A stretch of 64,000 bases of DNA. Source: Chitinophaga eiseniae. Its GTDB lineage: Bacteria > Bacteroidota > Bacteroidia > Chitinophagales > Chitinophagaceae. Numbering within the stretch: position 1 is the first letter of the stretch; every line of letters starts with the position of its first letter. The DNA lies in NCBI RefSeq assembly GCF_012641265.1, contig NZ_JABAHZ010000002.1, forward strand, positions 682,001 through 746,000. The letters run 5' to 3'. The notes beneath the pieces were generated by a model. It made no database searches and was not told the DNA's origin. It saw only the letters and a list, made by a program, of their open reading frames with translations. Both the position numbers and the translations under genes were made by a program. Below are positions 30,360 through 37,834 of the stretch, in pieces.

Positions 30360-30408
30360 TTTGTGTAATTGTTACACAAATATAGAAAGGGAATTTGAAT
30401 CAGCAAAA
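30360..30408 (-). promoter_or_regulatory. Promoter of the NAD salvage operon overlapped by a palindromic operator
   Basis: On the minus strand the -33 box TTTTG (30408-30404), a 19-base spacer and the -7 box TATATTTG (30384-30377) form a textbook Bacteroidota promoter. A perfect 9-base-arm palindrome, TTTGTGTAA / TTACACAAA with a 3-base centre (30360-30380), overlaps the -7 box and start region. This is the layout of a repressor site. A candidate regulator of the NrtR family is encoded 1.7 kb away. Confidence 0.75.
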
Positions 30409-30499
30409 TGTTTTTTGTAAAAAGTACACAAAATAAAATCACTAGATCAAAATGATAATATATTATTAGTCTGTTGTTAAAATATTATTGAAAATTTTC

Positions 30500-30550
30500 T
30501 TGTCGTGAAATAAAACCGCTATTTTTGTAGTCATTAATCACCATTAATCA
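30500..30550 (+). promoter_or_regulatory. Promoter and direct repeat before the small antitoxin-like gene
   Basis: TATTTTTG (30520-30527) matches the -7 consensus with TTG 17 bases upstream (30500-30502). Between it and the ATG lie two copies of CATTAATCA (30532-30540 and 30542-30550). A direct repeat in this place fits autoregulation by an antitoxin. Confidence 0.5.
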
Positions 30551-30559
30551 TATCTGAAA

Positions 30560-30718
30560 ATGCCTAGAAAAATTAGACCAACCATTTTAACAGGAAAGGC
30601 CGCCACTCGATTTCTTGCAGCTATTCGGGCCAATAAAGACAAGAAAATTAGTCAGGAACGATTTGAAGAATGGCAGAGAAATGTTCAGCTGTTTAACGCG
30701 ATGCTTAAAAAGGATTAA
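30560..30718 (+). CDS. 52-residue basic protein, candidate antitoxin of the GNAT gene
   Basis: Encodes MPRKIRPTILTGKAATRFLA followed by 32 more residues ending NAMLKKD. It is small, basic, predicted helical after a short N-terminal strand-like segment, and 45 bases upstream of a TacT-like GNAT gene on the same strand. It is shorter than DUF1778 ribbon-helix-helix antitoxins and I do not recognise the family. The role is inferred from position and size. Confidence 0.6.
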   Translation: MPRKIRPTILTGKAATRFLAAIRANKDKKISQERFEEWQRNVQLFNAMLKKD

Positions 30719-30763
30719 CTGTTGTATTTGAAAAGATTGTTTGTTTGATTAACCCTTATCAAC

Positions 30764-31342
30764 ATGAATTTTACTGGATTAACCCTTACTAAGATAGACA
30801 CACAGTCTATTGCAAAAACTTTTGATTGTGGAGATACTGAATTAAACGAATTTTTACTGTCGAAAGCTCTTCATTACAAAAATGAATTGCTGGCTGTAAC
30901 CTATCTGCTAAAAGACAAGGAAAGAACTGTCGCTTTCTTCAGCGTTTTCAATGATAGCCTTTGGATACGGGAGCAGGATTTTGTTTCAAAGAGTGCATTC
31001 AAGAAATTTCGTAGAGGAATTGTGAGCCATCCCAAAAGGCATTTGGAGTATTATCCTGCCATGAAAATTGGGCGGCTAGGTGTATCTAACCAAGTGCAAA
31101 AAGGAGGTATTGGAAAGGGAATCATTGACTGGATTATCGGTCTGGCCGTTAAACATAATAACGAATGCGCCTGTAAGCTGATAACTGTTGATGCCTATGC
31201 GCAATCTACCCGATTCTATGAAAGAAACGGGTTTCAATATCTTGACCATATGGATAAGAACGTAGATACCAAGCAGATGTATCTCGACCTTACGCCATAT
31301 GTTAATACGATGCCGGAATCGCCTATAGTGTTGATGAATTAA
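30764..31342 (+). CDS. GNAT acetyltransferase, TacT toxin-like
   Basis: 192 residues. The N-terminus has the FDCGDTELNEFLLSKA pattern (residues 20-35) typical of TacT/AtaT-type acetyltransferase toxins, which acetylate aminoacyl-tRNA. The acetyl-CoA loop follows as GRLGVSNQVQKGGIGKGII (103-121), and the late Tyr sits in RFYERNGFQYL. A small protein gene lies directly upstream. A plain metabolic GNAT remains possible because no DUF1778 antitoxin is seen. Confidence 0.8.
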   Translation: MNFTGLTLTKIDTQSIAKTFDCGDTELNEFLLSKALHYKNELLAVTYLLKDKERTVAFFSVFNDSLWIREQDFVSKSAFKKFRRGIVSHPKRHLEYYPAMKIGRLGVSNQVQKGGIGKGIIDWIIGLAVKHNNECACKLITVDAYAQSTRFYERNGFQYLDHMDKNVDTKQMYLDLTPYVNTMPESPIVLMN

Positions 31343-31349
31343 GCGGTGA

Positions 31350-31541
31350 TTATTTTCTTCTTACAGCTTTGGACGTTTGCTCAATTGATACTCGTTTTTT
31401 GAGCACTGCTGCTGCTTGTTCAGGAGAGATCGTAATCCCTTCAATGCTGAAGGATGCTACCATAGACTCCACTATCTTCTCTGCCAGCGATTTTTCATTT
31501 TTCGTGGAAACAACAGCTGTTTGTTTGGAAGTATTCGACAT
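31350..31541 (-). CDS. Small protein with a VbhA-like inhibitory motif
   Basis: 63 residues. The centre reads KIVESMVASFSIEGITISPEQ, where Ser30-x3-Glu34-Gly35 matches the (S/T)xxxE(G/N) motif by which VbhA-type antitoxins block Fic AMP-transferases. Helix-rich flanks also fit. No Fic domain protein is encoded nearby, and the gene is convergent with the GNAT gene, 7 bases apart. It could be an orphan antitoxin or an unrelated short protein that matches by chance. Confidence 0.55.
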   Translation of the reverse strand: MSNTSKQTAVVSTKNEKSLAEKIVESMVASFSIEGITISPEQAAAVLKKRVSIEQTSKAVRRK

Positions 31542-31562
31542 GGTATCAATTTAATGAAATAT

Positions 31563-31596
31563 GAGCTGACTAAGGAATATTTACTTTAGTCAGCTC
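31563..31596. other. Inverted repeat upstream of the VbhA-like gene
   Basis: GAGCTGACTAA (31563-31573) pairs perfectly with TTAGTCAGCTC (31586-31596) around 12 bases, 22 bases before the ATG of the minus-strand small gene. It may be an operator or leader hairpin. There is no T run to make it a terminator for that gene. Confidence 0.45.
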
Positions 31597-31709
31597 TATT
31601 CTATTTGTATGACGAAACGTTTAAGGTTTTAAACAAAGAAGAATGAATACCCAGAACGGTGAATGTTCACATTTCATTGACATCTTGTAAGCAGTCATTT
31701 TTTAAATTA

Positions 31710-31724
31710 GATGAAATATTCATC
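31710..31724 (+). promoter_or_regulatory. Palindrome touching the start of the XRE gene
   Basis: GATGAA / TTCATC with a 3-base ATA centre, ending 2 bases before the ATG at 31727. A dyad in this place suggests autorepression by the XRE protein. Confidence 0.5.
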
Positions 31725-31726
31725 CA

Positions 31727-31954
31727 ATGTTGGCAGTTAACCGAAACAAGGAAGATTTAAAGAAACTCGGCATAAAAATCCGTGAGTTGAAAACGGGAAG
31801 AAATATTACAGATAAAGCATTATCGCGATTGGCAAGAATTGGTACCTCCCAGGTGTGGCGGATATTAGAAGGTCAGGTCAACCCCACCTACTCTACATTA
31901 AAAGCTATTGCAGAAGTATTGGAGGTGCATCCAGGGGTTTTCTTTGATCTATAA
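31727..31954 (+). CDS. XRE-family helix-turn-helix protein
   Basis: 75 residues, nearly all one Cro/C1-type HTH: IKIRELKTGRNITDKALSRLARIGTSQVWRILEGQVNPTYSTLKAIAEVLEV (quoted as the full HTH, about residues 16-67). The order of helices and the NPTYSTLKAIAEVL end are classical. It has no extra domain. It sits alone between the VbhA-like gene and the NrtR gene, and may be part of the small accessory island. Confidence 0.85.
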   Translation: MLAVNRNKEDLKKLGIKIRELKTGRNITDKALSRLARIGTSQVWRILEGQVNPTYSTLKAIAEVLEVHPGVFFDL

Positions 31955-32085
31955 AATCGAGCCCTGTTCCTCATCAGGGGAAATAGCTGGCTCAAATAGT
32001 CTTTGATTTTAATCCCCTCGAATTCGAGGGATAAGAAAAAGGCAGGGGCTATGAAAGCAATTGTGTTAATTGCCGGAGCTCCAGG

Positions 32086-32772
32086 TCATATCTCAAACGT
32101 CATCCCTTCCTTCTTCAGCTTAAAATACCTCTCTTCATCAAAACTGAACAAATTCGCGGGTCTTCCCTGCGATACCTGTTTTTGTTTTTCGTTATGGGCA
32201 ATCAATATCCCCAGGTGGTTTATTTTTTTCTGGAAGTTGCGACGGTCTATAGGCCGGTCCAGCAGGGTTTCGTAGAGTTTTTCCAGGTCGGCGATGGGAA
32301 ATTTTTTATCCAGCAGCTCGAAGCCGATGGGTTCGTAGCGGATTTTATTGCGTAGGCGTTGCACGGCTACATCGATGATGGTAGCATGATCGAAAGCCAG
32401 GGATGGGAGATCTTTAATATTGAACCAGCTGGCATCTTCGGCATCGGAGCTGGCTGCCAGCTTAAAGTTGGTAGGGTTTACCAGGCCGAAGTAGGCCACG
32501 GATACTACCCTGCCCCTGGGGTCGCGCCCAGGGAGCCCAAAGCTGTATAGTTGTTCGAGGTAGTTGATATTTACGCCGGCCTCTGTGAGCAGCTCGCGGG
32601 TAACGGCTTCTTCGAGCGATTCATTGTTGAGAACGAAGCCGCCGGGCAGCGCCCAGCTATGCAGATAGGGCTGAATGGTGCGCTTAATGAGCAGCACTAC
32701 GATCCCTTCTTTGGGAATATATCCAAATACTACCGCATCTACGGTCAGTCTGATGTTTTGTATAATGGGCAA
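32086..32772 (-). CDS. NrtR-type regulator (Nudix domain + winged helix)
   Basis: 228 residues. The N-terminal Nudix domain has the box G-FVLNN-E-SLEEAVT-RELLTEAG, in which one Glu of the REUxEE core is Thr, so hydrolysis is doubtful. The C-terminal region FPIADLEKLYETLLDRPIDRRNFQKKI is the winged-helix signature of the NrtR family. NrtR proteins repress NAD biosynthesis genes and are released by ADP-ribose; related Bacteroidota proteins (AraR type) control sugar genes instead. An NAD salvage operon with a palindromic operator lies 1.7 kb away, which favours the NAD role. It is the last of three minus-strand genes. Confidence 0.85.
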   Translation of the reverse strand: MPIIQNIRLTVDAVVFGYIPKEGIVVLLIKRTIQPYLHSWALPGGFVLNNESLEEAVTRELLTEAGVNINYLEQLYSFGLPGRDPRGRVVSVAYFGLVNPTNFKLAASSDAEDASWFNIKDLPSLAFDHATIIDVAVQRLRNKIRYEPIGFELLDKKFPIADLEKLYETLLDRPIDRRNFQKKINHLGILIAHNEKQKQVSQGRPANLFSFDEERYFKLKKEGMTFEI

Positions 32773-32782
32773 ACCTTTCTGA

Positions 32783-33193
32783 TTATTTTGCTTGTATATA
32801 TTGTTCTATCTGGGCAGTGCCTTTGTGCAAATTTACGAACAAAGGATTTTTTACCGGGTCAAAAACGATAATGGTGCTTTGTTCCCAGATATCTTGCGGC
32901 GTAGGTAGTTCAATGATTACTTCCTGGCCATTCTGCCGATGGAAGAGCAGGCTGTCTTTTCCGGCCATATGGGCCTTGAACTGGTGCTGGTCCAGGTAAT
33001 CGGTCAGTTGCTTGCGGAGTTGCAGTACGGAGTCGGTCAATGCGCCGGGGGCGGGTTTAAACTCGCGGTATACGTAACATTTTTCGTTGATAACGTCATA
33101 CGCCGACCGGTCGGTATTTTGTTCTTTGTTGCGGGCACTGTTGCAGGCAAACAGCACTACGGTCATTGTGAGGAGTGATAATATCTTTTTCAT
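32783..33193 (-). CDS. Putative lipoprotein, unknown function
   Basis: 136 residues. A lipoprotein signal ends at VVLFAC (Cys16), followed by a polar linker (NSARNKEQNTDRS) and a small alpha/beta domain without motifs I recognise. It lies 10 bases upstream of the NrtR gene and 12 bases downstream of the SnoaL-like gene, so the three are probably co-transcribed. Confidence 0.65.
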   Translation of the reverse strand: MKKILSLLTMTVVLFACNSARNKEQNTDRSAYDVINEKCYVYREFKPAPGALTDSVLQLRKQLTDYLDQHQFKAHMAGKDSLLFHRQNGQEVIIELPTPQDIWEQSTIIVFDPVKNPLFVNLHKGTAQIEQYIQAK

Positions 33194-33205
33194 GAGTACA
33201 TAAGT

Positions 33206-33601
33206 TTAATGTTCGTAGCAATCATAGTTACGCTGACGGTAAATTTTTCCATCGCGAAATTCTATGATGGTGCAAATAAATGCTTTCATCACCTGGCCCC
33301 GGCGGAATTGCCCGGCATCTACGCCTATTTCACCGGTCCATTTGGCTTCTACTACCAGGGTATTCCCTGATTCTACTACTTTCAGCACGCTGAAGTGCTG
33401 GGATTTCAAAATTATTCTATTGGTGGCCATGCTTTCCAGCATGATCTCAAAATTGCGTTGTTTGATCTCATTCGAGAGCTGGTTTGGATATTCAGTCTGA
33501 ATGATGTTCGGATGAAAAATCCTGGCAAATTCAACGGGATCTGCTGAAAAAGTTTCCAGCAACTGGAAATACCGGTATATAAGCGCCAGTTTCTCTTCCA
33601 T
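33206..33601 (-). CDS. NTF2/SnoaL-like protein
   Basis: 131 residues with the cone-shaped NTF2 pattern: an N-terminal helix (LALIYRYFQLLETFSADPVEFARIFHPNIIQTEYP) and a curved sheet ending IIEFRDGKIYRQRNYDCYE. Such proteins bind or turn over small molecules and the family gives no specific function. It is the first of three linked minus-strand genes. Upstream, a short dyad CTCAAA-T-TTTGAG lies near 33677-33689. Confidence 0.75.
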   Translation of the reverse strand: MEEKLALIYRYFQLLETFSADPVEFARIFHPNIIQTEYPNQLSNEIKQRNFEIMLESMATNRIILKSQHFSVLKVVESGNTLVVEAKWTGEIGVDAGQFRRGQVMKAFICTIIEFRDGKIYRQRNYDCYEH

Positions 33602-33708
33602 TTAAAGGGATAAATTGAAATATTACGAATAGCGTATTTATGCGAAAATATACATTTCGCACCTATATGTAACTCTCAAATTTTGAGTGGTTCGTAATTA
33701 TAGGGTGA

Positions 33709-35022
33709 TTATTGGGCGCTGGTAAAGGCCAGCTTGTCTTTATTATTTGTTTTATCGATGATGTTATATACCAGTTTGAGGATGTTGAGGGTGCCGGTAT
33801 AATTTATCTTGTCGTCGGAGGTAGCCGTTCCGGTATAGAAATAAAGTACTGGTATATTTTTTTTGTAGAAGGACGCATGATCAGAGTTGGCTGCCAGGGT
33901 GGAGTCGTAGGCCAGTGGCAGCTCTTTGTTGGTGGCGGCTTCCTGCAGGATGGCGGCCCATCCGGGGGAGGTGCCTGTTCCGCCTATCTGTAAAGCCTTA
34001 CCTGGGTTGAGTTGCCCGATGCCATCCATATTTATCATATAGTTTACCTGGGCCAGGTTTACGGTGCTATGGGAGGCAAAGTATTTAGAGCCATATAGTC
34101 CCTGTTCCTTCCCGGAAAAGGCGATAATCACATAGTTATTGTTATGGAGACGGGAGCCTGCCAGGAGGCGGGCTAATTCCAGTAAAGCGGCTGTTCCGCT
34201 TACATTATCATCTGATTTAGCGGTACTTTCCCAGCCGGGAAAATCGTAGTGTGCGCCGATGATGATGGTATGGGGGGCTTTGTTATCCACATAGCCGATT
34301 ACGTTAGTACCGGTACGTTTGGTGGCTTTAAAGGCAATCTGCATATTTACCTGGAAGCTGCCGGCATCGTCGGCGCCCAGCTTTTTGCTGATTTCCCTGC
34401 TAACCCATACCGCTGGAATGCCAGTAGCGGCGGGATGTTGATCGAGCCATTGCTGTACTTCGGCAATAGATTCTCTCCCGTTAAAAAATATTACGCCGGT
34501 GGCGCCCGACTTTTCAGCTATCTGTGTTTGGTGCAGGTACTGCTCCAGGGGCGTTTTCCGGCTGTCGGTATCCATTTCTGCCACGTTGATAAACCAGATA
34601 TTGTCAGGTTCATTTACGCTGGGCATTACTTCTCCTTTGACCGATTTTTCTGCGCTGAAAGGCAGGGGGAGATATTGTTGGCCGGCTACCAGTTTATCTT
34701 CGTTGATGGCCAGGTGGCAACTGGTAGCGGGTTCCTTGCTTTCTTTGACGGTAAATTGCTGTAAAAAGCCATCCTCCCCTTTGGGGCTGAGACCAATTTG
34801 TTTCATCTGAGCGGAAATATACGCGGCGGCCAGTTGCTCGCCGGGAGCGCCTGTGCTGCGGCCTTCCAGCTTATTGCTGCTCAGGTAATTAATATGTAGT
34901 TGTAGGTTACCAAGGGTTTTTCTGTCCTCTTTTCTTTGGGCATAAACATGGAAGGTAACAACTACCAGTGGTAACAGCCAGGTGATCTTTTTCACAGCAA
35001 TCTGATTTGGGTGTTGTGGCAA
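33709..35022 (-). CDS. M28-family metallopeptidase with PA domain; catalytic Glu replaced by Lys
   Basis: 437 residues with a signal peptide (near residues 10-28). A protease-associated domain (about 110-225) is followed by the M28 zinc domain. Metal ligands appear in GAHYDFPGW and SDDNVSGTAALLELARLL, and later in MINMDGIG. The motif that usually reads EE(x)GLxGS is GKEQGLYGS here: the zinc-ligand Glu306 is kept but the catalytic Glu position is Lys305. The protein may have lost peptidase activity or bind rather than cut. It is divergent from gcvT. Confidence 0.85.
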   Translation of the reverse strand: MPQHPNQIAVKKITWLLPLVVVTFHVYAQRKEDRKTLGNLQLHINYLSSNKLEGRSTGAPGEQLAAAYISAQMKQIGLSPKGEDGFLQQFTVKESKEPATSCHLAINEDKLVAGQQYLPLPFSAEKSVKGEVMPSVNEPDNIWFINVAEMDTDSRKTPLEQYLHQTQIAEKSGATGVIFFNGRESIAEVQQWLDQHPAATGIPAVWVSREISKKLGADDAGSFQVNMQIAFKATKRTGTNVIGYVDNKAPHTIIIGAHYDFPGWESTAKSDDNVSGTAALLELARLLAGSRLHNNNYVIIAFSGKEQGLYGSKYFASHSTVNLAQVNYMINMDGIGQLNPGKALQIGGTGTSPGWAAILQEAATNKELPLAYDSTLAANSDHASFYKKNIPVLYFYTGTATSDDKINYTGTLNILKLVYNIIDKTNNKDKLAFTSAQ

Positions 35023-35150
35023 AATTACGAATTACCCTGGTTGAATGGCCAAATCTGTCAGAAGATCTTTTGACTATATCATTGTATTTTAAGTATTTAT
35101 AATACATTGCTTTCGTCTGAAAACCGTCATTCGCCAAATAGAGTGTAAGG

Positions 35151-35177
35151 TTGGTAATTCTCAAAATGCTATTTTTG
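35151..35177 (+). promoter_or_regulatory. Candidate promoter of gcvT
   Basis: TATTTTTG (35170-35177) matches the -7 consensus; a TTG lies at 35151-35153, a 16-base spacing that is a little short. The ATG follows 20 bases later. Confidence 0.45.
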
Positions 35178-35197
35178 CCCCGTTTTAAAAACAAAGT

Positions 35198-36286
35198 ATG
35201 AAAAACACGCCTTTTACTGAGAAACACATTGCGCTGGGCGCCAAGATGGCCGCCTTTGCGGGTTACAACATGCCTATTTCCTACACTGGTATTAACGACG
35301 AGCACCAGGCGGTACGTACAAACGCCGGTGTGTTCGATGTAAGCCACATGGGCGAATTTATTTTAAAGGGCGAACATGCATTGGACCTGATCCAGCGCGT
35401 TACCAGCAACGATGCCTCCAAACTTACTGCCGGTAAAGCGCAGTACAGCTGCCTGCCCAACAACGAGGGCGGTATCGTAGACGATCTGCTGGTATATTGC
35501 ATTGAAGAAAACAAAGTATATATGTTGGTGGTAAACGCCAGCAATATTGAAAAAGACTGGAACTGGATCAGCCAGTTCAATACCAACAACGTGGAAATGC
35601 ACAACATTTCCGACAAAACCTGCCTGCTGGCCATCCAGGGACCTAACGCCACCAGCATGCTCCAGCCACTCACCGACGTGGACCTGGTAAATATGAAATA
35701 TTACACTTTCGCCAAAGGCACCTTTGCCGGCGTACCTAATGTGGTGATCAGCGCTACAGGCTATACCGGTGCAGGTGGTATCGAAATTTATTTTGAAGAT
35801 ACCGACGGTGCAGCAGATAAGATATGGGAGGCTATTTTCGCCACTGGTGGTCCTAAAGGACTGAAACCTATTGGTTTAGGCGCTCGCGATACCCTCCGCC
35901 TGGAAATGGGCTTCTGCCTCTATGGTAATGATATTGACGACACTACTTCCCCTATGGAAGCAGGTTTGGGCTGGATCACCAAATTCACCAAACCATTCAC
36001 TTCCAGCGAAATATTTGCAAAACAAAAGGCCGAAGGCGTTACCAAAAAGCTGGTTGGTTTTGAAATGGTAGATAAGGGTATTCCCCGTCACGATTACGAA
36101 ATCAAGGATGCTGCCGGTAATGTGATTGGCCGTGTAACCTCCGGTACACAGTCGCCTTCTATGCAAAAAGCTATCGGCCTGGGCTATGTAAATACGCCAT
36201 TTGCCGCACAGGACACTGAAATATTTATTGCGGTAAGGGACAAGGCCCTGAAAGCAAAAGTGGTAAAAGTACCTTTCCTTAGCTAG
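35198..36286 (+). CDS. gcvT: Glycine cleavage system T protein (aminomethyltransferase)
   Basis: 362 residues, full length. GcvT takes the aminomethyl group from the H protein and passes the carbon to tetrahydrofolate, releasing ammonia. The N-terminal [35 protein letters not shown] and the central [12 protein letters not shown] and [21 protein letters not shown] are diagnostic. The C-terminal barrel has [21 protein letters not shown]. The other glycine cleavage genes are not in the window, which is common in Bacteroidota. Confidence 0.97.
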   Translation: MKNTPFTEKHIALGAKMAAFAGYNMPISYTGINDEHQAVRTNAGVFDVSHMGEFILKGEHALDLIQRVTSNDASKLTAGKAQYSCLPNNEGGIVDDLLVYCIEENKVYMLVVNASNIEKDWNWISQFNTNNVEMHNISDKTCLLAIQGPNATSMLQPLTDVDLVNMKYYTFAKGTFAGVPNVVISATGYTGAGGIEIYFEDTDGAADKIWEAIFATGGPKGLKPIGLGARDTLRLEMGFCLYGNDIDDTTSPMEAGLGWITKFTKPFTSSEIFAKQKAEGVTKKLVGFEMVDKGIPRHDYEIKDAAGNVIGRVTSGTQSPSMQKAIGLGYVNTPFAAQDTEIFIAVRDKALKAKVVKVPFLS

Positions 36287-36375
36287 GAATAATAGGAATA
36301 GCCGGCTAAAAGTTGTTAATTTCGGTGCCTGAAAGTTTTCGGAGCACCGAAATTTTTATATTTACTACCATATCT

Positions 36376-36849
36376 ATGCCTACTATCCACTTAACTACCG
36401 TTATCCATGCTCCGCTGGAGCGGGTCTTTGACCTGAGCAGGAGCATTACGCTGCACAAGAAAAGCATGTCGCACCGGCAGGAAGAAGCGATTAAAGGTCG
36501 CATCAACGGCCTGATTGCTTATAACGAAACCGTGACCTGGCGGGCTAAACACCTCGGAAAGATGAGGGAGCTAACCACCAAAGTCACTGCGATGCGACAG
36601 CATGAGTTTTTTAGTGATGAGATGACCGATGGCGACTTTACCCATATGAGTCATGAGCATCATTTTAAAGAAATCGGCAACGGTACTGTCATGATCGATA
36701 TCATGGATTTTGGTACACCTTATGGCTGGTTTGGAAGAGTATTTGAAAAGTTTTACCTGCAAAAGTATATGACCAAGCTGTTGCAGGAGCGAAATAATAC
36801 TATTAAGGAGTTTGCCGAAAGCGAGAAGTGGAGAGTGATCCTTGATTAA
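36376..36849 (+). CDS. SRPBCC (START-like) family protein
   Basis: 157 residues from the ATG at 36376 (MPTIHLTTVIHAPLERVFDL), which matches the family's usual start; the frame extends upstream without family resemblance. The fold has the typical opening strand and helix, then VTWRAKHLGKMRELTTKV and a C-terminal helix (LQERNNTIKEFAES). The family binds hydrophobic ligands in a cavity. It lies between gcvT (89 bases) and comB (16 bases). Confidence 0.85.
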   Translation: MPTIHLTTVIHAPLERVFDLSRSITLHKKSMSHRQEEAIKGRINGLIAYNETVTWRAKHLGKMRELTTKVTAMRQHEFFSDEMTDGDFTHMSHEHHFKEIGNGTVMIDIMDFGTPYGWFGRVFEKFYLQKYMTKLLQERNNTIKEFAESEKWRVILD

Positions 36850-36865
36850 AGTTAAAAGCATTTGA

Positions 36866-37588
36866 ATGACAGAAAGCAATAAACCCAGCCTGGAAGTGTG
36901 TTTATCCCCGGCATTGTTACACTTATTTGATGTGAAAAGCAGCATTGTCGTTATTATCGATGTGTTGCGGGCTACTTCTACTATCTGTACTGCCCTGTAC
37001 AATGGCGCTTCCCGGGTAATCCCGGTGGCCAGCGTGGAAGAGTGCGTGAATATTGGCCGCGCTATTGGTGGCATTACCGCTGGCGAAAGAGATGGCAAAA
37101 TTGCAGAAGGATTGGTACACGGCAACTCTCCTTTTGAATATCCGCGCGAGTTTATAGAAAATAAAACCCTGGTACTTACTACTACCAATGGTACCAAGTT
37201 ATTGCATATGGCCAAAGATGCGGTGCAGATCATTACAGGGTCTTTTCCTAACATCAGCGCAGTGTGCGAGTACCTGGTGGCGCAAAAGCAAAACGTTATC
37301 CTGGGTTGTGCCGCCTGGAAAGACCGGGTCAACATGGAAGATACCCTCTTTGCGGGGGCAGTGGTGAACCGTATTAAGGAACATTTTGACGTTAACTGCG
37401 ATTCCGCTATTGCCGCTGAAGCCCTTTATACTTCCTCCAAAGACGATATTTATACTTTTATGAAACAGGCCTCCCACTACCAGCGTTTAGCGAAGTACGG
37501 GCTGGAAAAAGATATACACTACTGTCTCACACCGGATGGCGCTAATGTGCTGCCGTTGTTCAGGGATGGGGAACTGATTGCCGGGTAG
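36866..37588 (+). CDS. comB: 2-phosphosulfolactate phosphatase-like protein ComB
   Basis: 240 residues matching the ComB family: KSSIVVIIDVLRATSTICTALYNGA near the N-terminus, AGERDGKIAEGLVHGNSPFEY, and TLVLTTTNGTKLL. ComB removes phosphate from 2-phosphosulfolactate in coenzyme M synthesis of methanogens. In bacteria without coenzyme M the product probably feeds other sulfonates; in this phylum a link to sulfonolipids is possible but not shown. No other sulfolactate genes are seen here. A strong terminator follows. Confidence 0.88.
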   Translation: MTESNKPSLEVCLSPALLHLFDVKSSIVVIIDVLRATSTICTALYNGASRVIPVASVEECVNIGRAIGGITAGERDGKIAEGLVHGNSPFEYPREFIENKTLVLTTTNGTKLLHMAKDAVQIITGSFPNISAVCEYLVAQKQNVILGCAAWKDRVNMEDTLFAGAVVNRIKEHFDVNCDSAIAAEALYTSSKDDIYTFMKQASHYQRLAKYGLEKDIHYCLTPDGANVLPLFRDGELIAG

Positions 37589-37630
37589 TTTGTATTAAAC
37601 TTTTTTCAAGAATAGTTTTGATTTTAGAGG

Positions 37631-37680
37631 ATTAGCGAAGACCGATGCGGATATCCGTGCTGGTCTTCGCTAATTTTTTA
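37631..37680 (+). terminator. Intrinsic terminator after comB
   Basis: 13-base perfect arms (37631-37643 and 37662-37674, ATTAGCGAAGACC and its complement) with an 18-base loop and a following T run. It closes the gcvT-SRPBCC-comB transcript. Confidence 0.9.
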
Positions 37681-37834
37681 ATAAATAATCAACTTAATCC
37701 TGACCATGGCGAAATACGCCAGGAATAATTATGTTGATTTTAGTTGGCATCCATGATTGAATCGAAATTATTACCCGGCATAAGGCTGGTACTTTCTCAT
37801 AATTTTTTATAGTTTGCAGCGTATATAACCAGTA

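Noticed and set aside
26331..32772. Prophage or phage-derived segment, considered because NAMPT and NadM-Nudix genes occur in phages
   Set aside because: No integrase, structural, lysis or packaging genes and no attachment repeats are seen; the genes have a normal Bacteroidota promoter.
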